Shown: in pieces, positions 7,048-13,221 of the stretch
Layout: each line of letters begins with the position of its first letter
Position numbering within the stretch: the first letter of the stretch is position 1
Assembly (NCBI GenBank): GCA_036517235.1
Contig: DATDXL010000051.1
Coordinates: 1 to 17,673 of the forward strand
DNA: 17,673 bases
Reading direction: 5' to 3'
From: 2-02-FULL-46-13 sp036517235
Lineage (GTDB): Bacteria; Patescibacteriota; Minisyncoccia; Phycocordibacterales; DSPV01
Position numbers and translations under genes: made by a program
Notes under the pieces: model-generated
What the model was told of the DNA's origin: nothing
The model's database searches: none
What the model saw: only the letters and a program-made list of their open reading frames with translations

Positions 7048-7077
7048 TTGTAGAAAACAGCTCTCGTGCGAGAGCTA

Positions 7078-7542
7078 CTAGCGAATTTGGCCGGTGATTT
7101 TGAACACTCTATTTAGGCGGTAATTAATTCCACCTTCAAGATGGGGCCTCACACGGAAGGGAAGATTCTTGACTAAGAAAGGCTTGTTTATTGAGGTTGT
7201 AGAGAAGGTAAGACCTTTCTTTGCTAGTTCCTCGTCTGACACCCACCGATTGGGTTGAGATTTCATGTGACTCAGGACAGCTCTTTCTCTCGGTGACCAA
7301 GTGAAAGCAAATATTTCAGTCCAATCTTCCGATGTCAGGTTAGTGGTGAAAGAGAAACGTTTGCCTTTTCCTCCCGATGTATATCGAGAAGCAAGAAAAA
7401 GAGTAATGCTTGTTTGGCCTCCTTTTCTTTCCTTGATTTGCGCTGTCACCCCGGCTCCATTCCAGATATTGTTTTCTTTAGCCCATTCAATTGCGAGGCC
7501 CTTGATTTCTTCCAAGATTCTCTCTGCTCGTGTTGTTTTCAT
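7078..7542 (-). CDS. Hypothetical protein, possible C-terminal winged helix
   Basis: This is a 154-aa protein of no recognised family. The N-terminal 25 residues are helical and charged (MKTTRAERILEEIKGLAIEWAKENN). The middle has beta-strand-like segments (TAQIKERKGGQTSITLFLASRY, KRFSFTTNLTSEDW). The last 60 residues (SPRERAVLSHMKSQPNRWVSDEELAKKGL...RPHLEGGINYRLNRVFKI) have the spacing of a helix-turn-helix followed by a beta wing. The GTG at 7566 would add 8 residues but lies upstream of the predicted transcript start. The ATG at 7542 is preferred because AGGAGA lies upstream of it, inside a short 5' leader. It is convergent with rplJL. The function is unknown; DNA binding is only a structural guess. 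Confidence 0.7.
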   Translation of the reverse strand: MKTTRAERILEEIKGLAIEWAKENNIWNGAGVTAQIKERKGGQTSITLFLASRYTSGGKGKRFSFTTNLTSEDWTEIFAFTWSPRERAVLSHMKSQPNRWVSDEELAKKGLTFSTTSINKPFLVKNLPFRVRPHLEGGINYRLNRVFKITGQIR

Positions 7543-7566
7543 AGGTTTTGAAGTTCTCCTGCTCAC

Positions 7567-7594
7567 ATATTAACTTAGATTTGGTTCTTGTCAA
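7567..7594 (-). promoter_or_regulatory. Promoter of the minus-strand hypothetical gene
   Basis: On the minus strand, TTGACA (7594-7589), a 16-nt spacer and TAATAT (7572-7567) form a near-consensus promoter. The transcript would begin near 7560, which places the AGGAGA Shine-Dalgarno at its very 5' end and rules out the GTG at 7566 as start. Confidence 0.75.
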
Positions 7595-7649
7595 CTCTTT
7601 CTTTTCTCTGATTCATGGCTAGAATGAGTCTCACCAACCTTTTGCCTAT

Positions 7650-8246
7650 ATGGAAATCTTACATCACATCTTCGGAGGAAAAACACGGGTACGCATCATG
7701 CGCCTGTTACTTCTTAACCCTGATAAGTGTTATGACGAGAAATCAGCCGTCTCACGTTCACGGGGAACCGAGAGGGAAGTTGAACGCGAGCTGGCTTCCT
7801 TTGAGAAAATCGGCCTCATCAAGCGCCGTCGTATTGTCACTGAGAGCAAGAAGAAGAGAGTCCGGATATTCGGTTGGGTGCTGAACAATTCTTTTGTGTA
7901 CCTCAAGGAGCTTAGAAGTCTTCTCCTTAACGATGTGCTGATGACTGGAAATGAGATTTTGCAGCGTCTCAGCCGCGGAGGGTCTCTCAAGCTTCTGGTG
8001 CTTGCCGGTATCTTTATTCAGGACTGGGATAGCCGTGTCGACCTCTTGATAGTTGGTGATAAGCTCAAGAAAGGAGTGCTCGAGAGAACCCTTCGCTCCA
8101 TGGAAGCAGAGATCGGACGCGAATTGCGCTATACGATCCTTGACCTCGGAGATTTTAACTACCGCATGAGCATTGGTGACCGCCTTGTCCGCGATATCTT
8201 TGATTACCCGCACCAAATCGTACTTGATAGGGGGATTCTGGGGTAA
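7650..8246 (+). CDS. Winged-helix regulator with nucleotidyltransferase-like C-terminal domain
   Basis: This is a 198-aa protein. Residues 1-80 form an ArsR/MarR-type winged helix (FGGKTRVRIMRLLLLNPDKCYDEKSAVSRS...VERELASFEKIGLIKRRRIVTESKKKRVRIFGW). Residues 110-198 resemble a minimal nucleotidyltransferase fold: SLKLLVLAGIFIQDWDSRVDLLIVGD, followed by LERTLRSMEAEIGRELRYTILDL. The usual DxD metal-binding pair is reduced to one Asp (D131-L-L), so catalysis is doubtful. Such two-domain regulators recur in Parcubacteria. Their targets are unknown. The ATG at 7650 starts the wHTH without extra residues. No clear Shine-Dalgarno is visible. The overlapping frame from 7615 is a shadow. Confidence 0.8.
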   Translation: MEILHHIFGGKTRVRIMRLLLLNPDKCYDEKSAVSRSRGTEREVERELASFEKIGLIKRRRIVTESKKKRVRIFGWVLNNSFVYLKELRSLLLNDVLMTGNEILQRLSRGGSLKLLVLAGIFIQDWDSRVDLLIVGDKLKKGVLERTLRSMEAEIGRELRYTILDLGDFNYRMSIGDRLVRDIFDYPHQIVLDRGILG

Positions 8247-8263
8247 GAGGGATTCTTTTCGCT

Positions 8264-8297
8264 GGTTAAAAAGCTCTCAGAGGGGTCTTTTTAAGCC
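8264..8297 (+). terminator. Probable terminator after the wHTH gene
   Basis: GGTTAAAAAG (8264-8273) pairs with CTTTTTAAGCC (8287-8297) with one bulged base. A T-rich right arm but no following T-run makes this a weak terminator candidate. Confidence 0.45.
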
Positions 8298-8318
8298 TGT
8301 TAGTTATCCACGATATGC

Positions 8319-8349
8319 TTGTAGGCCCTCTCTGGAGAAGTGGTATCAT
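8319..8349 (+). promoter_or_regulatory. Candidate extended -10 promoter upstream of the MscS-like gene
   Basis: TGGTATCAT (8341-8349) has the TGn extension of an extended -10. TTGTAG (8319-8324) lies 19 nt upstream as a loose -35. The 5' leader would be about 80 nt and contains the hairpin GTTTGC/GCAAAC close to the start codon. Confidence 0.4.
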
Positions 8350-8437
8350 GATACAAGATAAGCATTAACAAGGTCGCTTTCTTCTTTAGTAGGGTAACTG
8401 TTTGCGCTGCTTTGGAGTAGGGCAAACGCAAAATCAT

Positions 8438-9133
8438 ATGATTAGTACATGGAGTTTTATCTTCCAGGAGTCACTACGTGATGTATGGCTCGGAACTGCA
8501 GCCTTTTTGCCGAAGTTCGTAGTGGCTATTGTGATTCTCATTGTCGGGTGGGTGTTCGGCGGCATCATTGACAAAGTCATCGCACAGGTCATCCGATCGC
8601 TCAAGGTGGACAATGTCCTCCGCGGCGCAAAAGTGGATCAATTGCTTGCCAAGGCAGGTTTCAATTTGGATTCGGGACGATTTGTCGGGGGGTTGGTGAA
8701 GTGGTTCATCATCGTGGTCTTTCTGGTCGCGTCGCTTGACGTTCTTGGATTGACACAGGTAAACATCTTCCTCCAGCAGGTAGTGTTGATTTACCTTCCG
8801 AAGGTGATTGTTGCGGCGTTGATTCTTTTGGTTGCGGCAGTCATTGCTGATGTGGCACAGCGCGTTGTGGTTGGTGCCGCGAAGGCGGCAGAAATCAAGT
8901 CGGCGAATTTTGCCGGCAAGATTACGCACTGGGCGATTTGGATTTTCGCTATCCTTGCCGCGCTCTTCCAACTCGGCATCGCGGCGACATTCGTGCAGAC
9001 GCTCTTCACTGGTGTCATCGTCGCAGTCTCTCTCGCACTCGGTCTTTCATTCGGGCTTGGTGGCCAGGAAGCCGCCGCACGGTTTATTGAGAAGGCGAGA
9101 GGAGAAATCGCAAGTCATCACCACACAAGTTAG
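8438..9133 (+). CDS. MscS-related small-conductance channel-like membrane protein
   Basis: This is a 231-aa protein with four to five predicted membrane helices. It contains two copies of the conserved TM-helix repeat seen in MscS-like proteins: LPKFVVAIVILIVGWVFGGIIDKVIAQVI (about residues 23-51) and LPKVIVAALILLVAAVIADVAQRVV (about 125-150). Between them is a cytoplasmic-type loop and WFIIVVFLVASLDVLGL. The last helix, GVIVAVSLALGLSFGLGGQEAAARFIEKARGEI, resembles the pore helix of the channel family, with its small-residue pattern and the GLGGQ(E)AA signature. The large C-terminal cytoplasmic beta domain of MscS is absent, so this is a short form that may gate ions or form part of a membrane complex. 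The ATG at 8438 is preferred over the upstream TTG at 8402. It is convergent with the minus-strand membrane peptide. Confidence 0.85.
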   Translation: MISTWSFIFQESLRDVWLGTAAFLPKFVVAIVILIVGWVFGGIIDKVIAQVIRSLKVDNVLRGAKVDQLLAKAGFNLDSGRFVGGLVKWFIIVVFLVASLDVLGLTQVNIFLQQVVLIYLPKVIVAALILLVAAVIADVAQRVVVGAAKAAEIKSANFAGKITHWAIWIFAILAALFQLGIAATFVQTLFTGVIVAVSLALGLSFGLGGQEAAARFIEKARGEIASHHHTS

Positions 9134-9161
9134 CGTGTAGCGTGTAGGGATTAGGGAAAAG

Positions 9162-9201
9162 AAAAAACCGCTGCGACATAAAGTGTCGTAGCGGTTTTTT
9201 T
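9162..9201. terminator. Bidirectional Rho-independent terminator
   Basis: CCGCTGCGACA (9168-9178) pairs with TGTCGTAGCGG (9184-9194), with AAAAAA on the left and TTTTTTT on the right. It can therefore terminate both the MscS-like gene and the convergent minus-strand gene. Confidence 0.9.
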
Positions 9202-9202
9202 G

Positions 9203-9379
9203 TTACAAACCTCCAAAAAGTTTCTTGTCAGCGTAGAGAATCATTCCGACTGTTGCGCCTGCCGCCAAGACTGTTAGAAACCCGCTTTGCGTGTAACTTG
9301 CCACGAAAATTAAGAACAACAGGCTTACAATCGCAATGAATACCAGAGTTATAAGTTTCTTTATTGTCTCAGGATCCAT
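9203..9379 (-). CDS. Small two-helix membrane protein (58 aa)
   Basis: On the minus strand, ATG at 9379 opens MDPETIKKLITLVFIAIVSL, then LFLIFVASYTQSGFLTVLAA and GATVGMILYADKKLFGGL, then TAA at 9203. Residues 8-28 and 33-50 are hydrophobic and likely membrane helices. It has its own promoter 16 nt upstream and ends immediately at a shared terminator, which makes a real gene likely despite the short length. The 5' leader would be under 10 nt, and no Shine-Dalgarno is seen. No family is recognised. Confidence 0.75.
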   Translation of the reverse strand: MDPETIKKLITLVFIAIVSLLFLIFVASYTQSGFLTVLAAGATVGMILYADKKLFGGL

Positions 9380-9394
9380 ATTAATTCTGCATTA

Positions 9395-9424
9395 ATTTTA
9401 GCACATAATATCTGACGTTGTCAA
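9395..9424 (-). promoter_or_regulatory. Promoter of the 58-aa membrane protein gene
   Basis: On the minus strand, TTGACA (9424-9419), an 18-nt spacer and TAAAAT (9400-9395). The start would be near 9388, giving a very short leader. Confidence 0.7.
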
Positions 9425-9506
9425 CTAATTGTAATAGTTCTACGGCTTCGAATATAAACATCTCATTACGTTTAAGGTTACAAGTTATTCGTTTTATCTT
9501 TTGCTA

Positions 9507-9534
9507 TTGACTTCCTTTTAGGCTTGGCTATACT
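9507..9534 (+). promoter_or_regulatory. Promoter of the 23S rRNA transcription unit
   Basis: TTGACT (9507-9512), a 16-nt spacer and TATACT (9529-9534). It is the only strong plus-strand promoter between the MscS-like gene and the 23S gene, so the 23S appears to have its own start near 9541. Confidence 0.7.
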
Positions 9535-9540
9535 ATCCTT

Positions 9541-10028
9541 CATACCGAATATGTATACAAAAACCAACTTCAAGCGGAAACGATAGCTTTCAGCGCTTTG
9601 CTGTTGTTATCAAACCCGCTTCGCAAAGCGGTTTTTTGTTTCAAGCAAAGCTTGAAACAACCCTGAGCAAGGCGAAGGGTTCCCGACTGACCATTCTTTG
9701 AAAAAAGAATCCCATCGCGTCAAGAAAAGATGGGTCTTTACTGTCTAGCGAGTGAGCGAAATGAAAGAGGTTACTTTTTCATTTCCGAACGAGCGACGAC
9801 AGGAAGGGGTTGGAAACCCCTTATGACGTAGGTGGCGTTCTCCGCAGAGTATGCGGAGAACATGAATCAAGCAGGAAAAAAGCAAGTAAAGTAAAAAGCC
9901 CTAACACATCTTCTTCAAGGATGTGAAGGCCCGAACGAATTTTAGAAAAATTCAAGCGGGCAAGGGAGAAACCTATGTCACTTCTCTGTAAGCGAAGTGG
10001 TATAGGAAATGACGTTCAGATTTCCTAA
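9541..10028 (+). other. Long structured 23S leader (no ORF, no 16S)
   Basis: About 490 nt with no credible gene and many hairpins: CCGCTT/AAGCGG followed by TTTTTT (9616-9637, terminator- or attenuator-like); GTTTCAAGC/GCTTGAAAC (9638-9658); ATTCTTT/AAAGAAT; AAGGGGTT/AACCCCTT; GTTCTCCGC/GCGGAGAAC; CACATC/GATGTG; GCCCG...CGGGC; and CCTAT...ATAGG close to the 23S 5' end. The early terminator-like hairpin implies antitermination or attenuation, since transcription must pass it to reach the rRNA. No 16S, 5S or tRNA is seen in it. Confidence 0.6.
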
Positions 10029-10247
10029 TAGGAAGTCTAAGAGCGTATGGTGGATGCCTTGACTCCAAAGGGCGATGAAGGACGTAGCGTGGCTGCGATA
10101 AGCTTCGGGGAGGTGCCTAGCAACCTTTGATCCGGAGATCTCCGAATGGGGGAACCCCGTGCGGCAAACCCGCATGACCCTATCAACTAGATAGGGAGCA
10201 TACCCAGGGAAGTAAAACATTTCAGTACCTGGAGGAAGAGAAAACAA

Positions 10248-10366
10248 GCGTGCTTCGCACGCAGTTTGTAAAGCAAAAAGTCTATCAAGTTTGTAAAGGG
10301 GAGCAAGTCTCTTACTTTATGAACTTTATAACTTTATGAACTTTATAACTTGCGCGCGGAGCGCGC
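10248..10366. repeat. 119-nt palindromic element, copy 1, in 23S domain I
   Basis: It begins with the hairpin GCGTGCTTCGCACGC and ends with GCGCGCGGAGCGCGC. Between them are AGTTTGTAAAG-type strings pairing with a tandem AACTTTATG/AACTTTATA array (10314-10351). It replaces the short E. coli segment just before GTAGCGGCGAGCGA. A second copy of identical length is at 11372. Confidence 0.75.
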
Positions 10367-10671
10367 CCATTGCGTGAGTAGCGGCGAGCGAAAGCGCAGG
10401 AGCCCAAACTTGGCCTTAATTTTTCGGTTCGCCTTTGGTGGATCGGAATATTAAGGTTGAGGGTTGCAAGGTGGTGACGTCGCATTTATGCGAGAGAAGT
10501 TAAAAAATTTTGTGTTAACAGAAGCAGCTGGAAAGCTGCACCCCAGTGGGTGATAGTCCCGTACGTAAAAATGCAAAGTCTTCTTTGTTGCCATTCTTAA
10601 GTACTTCGAGACACGAATAGCTCGGAGGAATCTGCCGGAACTAACCGGTAAGGCTAAATACTTTTGGAGAT

Positions 10672-10710
<39 letters not shown>

Positions 10711-10919
10711 GCCCGGTAAGGGCGGTGAAATAGACCTGAAACCATATGCTTACAAGGAGTTGCGGCGGGTTGCACTGAGCGCGAAGTGTTTTTGCGTTGA
10801 GTGCAGTCCGTTGCAGCGTGCCTATTGAAGAATGAGCCAACGAGTTGATGCATGCGGCAAGGCTAAGTCCGCAGGTCGGACGGAGCCGTAGGGAAACCGA
10901 GTGTTAATAGCGCGACGCT

Positions 10920-11091
10920 GGCCTTCATTCAGGCGAGTAATAGGAAAATCTTGGATATTTCGATTGGATGCGAAGACTTGGAGCGAGGAAAAATTTGAGA
11001 TGTACTTTATGTACAGCGAGGATTTTTCCGAGTGAAAGTCAAGCAGACAGCGAAAGAGCTGGATTTTACGTTAGTCGAATGAATGAAGGCC
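10920..11091. other. Expansion of 23S domain II (near E. coli position 740), no ORF
   Basis: GGCCTTCATTC (10920-10930) pairs perfectly with GAATGAAGGCC (11081-11091). The roughly 150 nt enclosed contain the hairpin GGAAAAAT...ATTTTTCC and a smaller GTAC-containing hairpin. E. coli has only a short loop here. The frame at 10968-11207 runs through conserved rRNA and is not a gene. Confidence 0.65.
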
Positions 11092-11371
11092 GGCAAAGTC
11101 GTCTGCATCAGACCCGAAGCCAGAGCGAGCTTGCCATGAGCAGGGTGAAGTTTGTCGAAAGACAGATGGAGGCCCGAACGGTTGTGCTGTTCAATACACT
11201 CCGATGACTTGTGGTAAGAAGTGAAAAGCTAATCGAGCCTGGTAATAGCTGGTTCTCTCCGAAATATGTTTAGGCATAGCGTCGAGTGTTCCTTCCGGGG
11301 GTAGAGCACTGGAAGATTTGGACAGGTCGAAAGACCGCTAAATCTATCAAACTCCGAATACCGGAAGAAAG

Positions 11372-11490
11372 CCGTGCTTCGCACGGAGTTTATAAAGTTC
11401 ATAAAGTTATAAAGTTCATAAAGTAGGAGACAGGTTCTTGCTTTAGAAACTTTACAAACTTGCAACTTGTAACTTCCGCGCGTAGCGCGG
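11372..11490. repeat. 119-nt palindromic element, copy 2, in 23S near helix 38
   Basis: It begins CCGTGCTTCGCACGG and ends CCGCGCGTAGCGCGG, with the AAGTTCATAAAGTTATAAAG array on the left arm (11387-11424). That array is the reverse complement of 10314-10351 at 36 of 38 positions. It is inserted after ACTCCGAATACCGGAAG, near E. coli position 930. Confidence 0.75.
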
Positions 11491-11848
11491 TGATAGCTCG
11501 GCAGTAAGACCGTGGGGGCTAAGCTCCACTGGTCAAAAGGGAAACAGCCCGAACCTCCATTTAAGGTCCCTAAATTCATGCTAAGTGCATCTCAAGGAGG
11601 TGGAATTTCTCTGACAATAAGGATGTAGGCTTAGAGGCAGCCATCATTCAAAGAAAGCGTAACAGCTCACTTATTGAGAGATTCTGCGCCGAAGATGATC
11701 GGGGCTAAAGCATGGTACCGAAACTGAGGACTTGAAAGCTTCATTGATAATAATTTGTACATTATGGGCGGGTCAGAATGAGAGCGCTGGTTTTATCCCC
11801 TCCGATGGGCCAGTGACAATCAGTCTGATCCCGCCCGCCGATTTTGGT

Positions 11849-11925
11849 GCGGACTTGGCTCAGCCTGGTAGAGCGTCGCCATCTCATGGCGAATGTCAGA
11901 GGTTCAAATCCTCTAGTCCGCTCCA
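11849..11925 (+). tRNA. tRNA with CTC anticodon (tRNA-Glu by decoding)
   Basis: A full 77-nt cloverleaf. The acceptor GCGGACT/AGTCCGC is perfect. The D stem is GCTC/GAGC. The anticodon stem TCGCC/GGCGA holds loop ATCTCAT with T33 and anticodon CTC (11883-11885 by cloverleaf numbering). The variable loop is ATGTC, the T arm is AGAGG-TTCAAAT-CCTCT, the discriminator is T and CCA is encoded. CTC reads the Glu codon GAG. The discriminator T and G1:C72 pair are not the usual Glu-tRNA pattern, so the charging identity should be treated as tentative. It lies inside the helix-45 insertion of the 23S gene. Confidence 0.85.
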
Positions 11926-11935
11926 GATTTTGGGT

Positions 11936-12044
11936 CGGGGCGTAGCGTAGCCTGGTTAGCGCGCCCGGTTATCTAGTGGCAACTTCCAAAATTGCCATTG
12001 GTAGACACGGGAGGTCGCAGGTTCAAATCCTGCCGCCCCGACCA
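11936..12044 (+). tRNA. tRNA-like gene with ~32-nt extra anticodon arm or intron
   Basis: The acceptor CGGGGCG/CGCCCCG is perfect, with discriminator A and encoded CCA. The D arm GCGT...GCGC and T arm GCAGG-TTCAAAT-CCTGC are normal. C1:G72 and A73 resemble tRNA-Pro. Between D and T arms are about 32 surplus nt. CCCG pairs with CGGG as the anticodon-stem base, and inside it GTGGCAA pairs with TTGCCAT around the loop CTTCCAAAA, in which a CCA (Trp) triplet sits at the anticodon position of a 7-nt loop. ATTGGTAGACACG resembles a tRNA-Leu D loop. This may be an intron-containing, chimeric or decayed tRNA. The anticodon cannot be assigned. Confidence 0.6.
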
Positions 12045-12645
12045 ATCGCTCTGCTCGGTCGTTTCGTAATGAAACGACCGAGCAGGGATTATCAATGAAG
12101 CTTTCAAGTGGTAGGAGAGTATTCCACTCTGCAGTGAAGGAGAAGCGGTGACGCACTCTGGAGCGTGTGGAAGTAAGAATGTTGGCACAAGTAACCGCAA
12201 GACGCGTGAGAATCGCGTCCGCCGAAAGATCAAGGTTTCCTTGGCAATGAAGATCAGCCAGGGGTTAGTCGGCCCTAAGGGAATGGCGAGAGCCGCACCC
12301 GATGGACACACGGTTAATACTCCGTGACTTCCCATTGTTGCGATGGAAGGACGGAGAGCAGTATGCTTCGCGCATTATTGGATTTGTCGTTCGTGGCGTA
12401 AGGAGGGCTTCCAGGAAAATCCGGAAGCGGGCCGCAAGGTAATCTCTAAGCGCAGCGAAAATACTTCGGGCAACCGAAGCAAATGAAGCAAAGCGCTCTT
12501 CCGAGAAAAGTTTCTAAGCACAAATGATGGGAAACCGTACCACAAACCGACACAGGTGATCTGCTCGAGTAGAGCAAGGCGAACGAGTGAGAGGTCTCCA
12601 AGGAACTCGGCAAAAAAGTGGCCGTAACTTCGGAATAAGGCCTTC

Positions 12646-12958
12646 CAGCCGTAGATTTAGTTTTTGAGTTAGAATTATGTTCATGCGGATTGTGTATGTT
12701 ATTCAACATAGCGGGACGAATGAGATTTACATCGGTAAAACTGATAATTTCAAACGTCGATTACATGAACACAACAATGGTGAGCAAACTTCAACCCGAA
12801 GAAAAAGCGGGAAATGGGTCTTAGTATACGCAGAGACATATCGGAACAATTCCGATGCGGATCGTCGCGAAGAAGCGTTTAAACAACACGGTAGTAATAA
12901 GAGATGGTTGAAGGATCGAATTAAGGAAAGTTTGCTCAAAAACTAAATCTACGGCTGG
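12646..12958. other. Helix-63 intervening sequence with 24-bp perfect stem
   Basis: The arm 12646-12669 (begins CCAGCCGTAGATTTAGTTTT) is the exact reverse complement of 12935-12958. It replaces the tip of the helix after the conserved GGCCGTAACTTCGG...AAGGCC. The rRNA resumes at ACGCAGCGAAAGTATGCCTGG. No group I core is visible, so this is an intervening sequence rather than a self-splicing intron. It encloses the GIY-YIG ORF, whose last codons lie in the right arm. Confidence 0.8.
12677..12946 (+). CDS. GIY-YIG nuclease-domain protein inside 23S
   Basis: This is an 89-aa single-domain GIY-YIG protein. VYVI (6-9) and IYIGKT (17-22) are the two-strand motif, followed by NFKRRLHEHN (Arg and His of the active site) and REEAFKQH with the catalytic-type Glu near residue 66. 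It is of the short UvrC-N/YhbQ type, which cleaves DNA at strand or branch sites. Some relatives are homing endonucleases. It lies entirely inside the helix-63 insertion. The stop TAA and the codons for LKN lie in the right arm of the 24-bp stem, so the coding end also serves as rRNA stem. There is no Shine-Dalgarno; ATG 12677 or the ATG two codons later could start. A role in mobility of the insertion is inferred. Confidence 0.85.
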   Translation: MFMRIVYVIQHSGTNEIYIGKTDNFKRRLHEHNNGEQTSTRRKSGKWVLVYAETYRNNSDADRREEAFKQHGSNKRWLKDRIKESLLKN

Positions 12959-13078
12959 ACGCAGCGAAAGTATGCCTGGCGACTGTTTATCAAAAACACA
13001 GCTCCCTGCGAACTCGCAAGAGGATGTATAGGGGGTGACACTTGACCAATGCCAGAAGGTCAAACAACGACGTTGTCG

Positions 13079-13176
13079 TGCACCACTTTGAACGTTTACA
13101 CAAAATTGTCATAACTATATCTATTTTGCGATATATGTGTTGGCGAAATATAAGTGTAAGTTTTCAAAGTGGTGCA
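13079..13176. other. Helix-68 expansion, no ORF
   Basis: TGCACCACTTTGAA (13079-13092) pairs exactly with TTCAAAGTGGTGCA (13163-13176), closing about 70 AT-rich nt with no ORF. The rRNA sequence on either side follows E. coli helix 68, which is much shorter at its tip. Confidence 0.6.
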
Positions 13177-13221
13177 TGATGGTGATTGTTGTAAGCCCTG
13201 GTGAATGTCGGCCGTAACTAT

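Larger units (their letters stand above)
11730..12109. other. Helix-45 intervening sequence with nested tRNA genes
   Basis: The closing stem is a 22-bp perfect inverted repeat (11730-11751 with 12088-12109; left arm begins ACTTGAAAGCTTCATTGATA). Helix 45 near position 1170 is a known site for 23S intervening sequences in enterobacteria, which RNase III cuts out without religation. Inside are a GGGCGGGTCAGA/TCTGATCCCGCCC hairpin (11766-11836), a canonical tRNA, a tRNA-like gene and the hairpin CTGCTCGGTCGTTTC/GAAACGACCGAGCAG. A GATTTTGG motif precedes each tRNA. Confidence 0.8.

Noticed and set aside
1..9133. Possible UGA recoding as in some CPR lineages
   Set aside because: All confident genes read through with the standard code, and none needs in-frame TGA to match its family length.
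10968..11207. 79-aa frame in 23S
   Set aside because: It extends from a domain II expansion into conserved rRNA and shows no protein features.
11766..11836. A third tRNA upstream of the two in helix 45
   Set aside because: GGGCGGG/CCCGCCC could be an acceptor stem, but no TTC-containing T arm or anticodon arm is present; at most a decayed remnant.
11936..12044. Archaeal-type bulge-helix-bulge tRNA intron
   Set aside because: Two 3-nt bulges can be drawn, but they are on the wrong sides for the splicing endonuclease motif, and the organism is bacterial.
11956..12335. Minus-strand frames with RQDLNLRPP and GAAGFEPATSRV
   Set aside because: These are well-known spurious translations antisense to tRNA genes; the region is tRNA and 23S rRNA.
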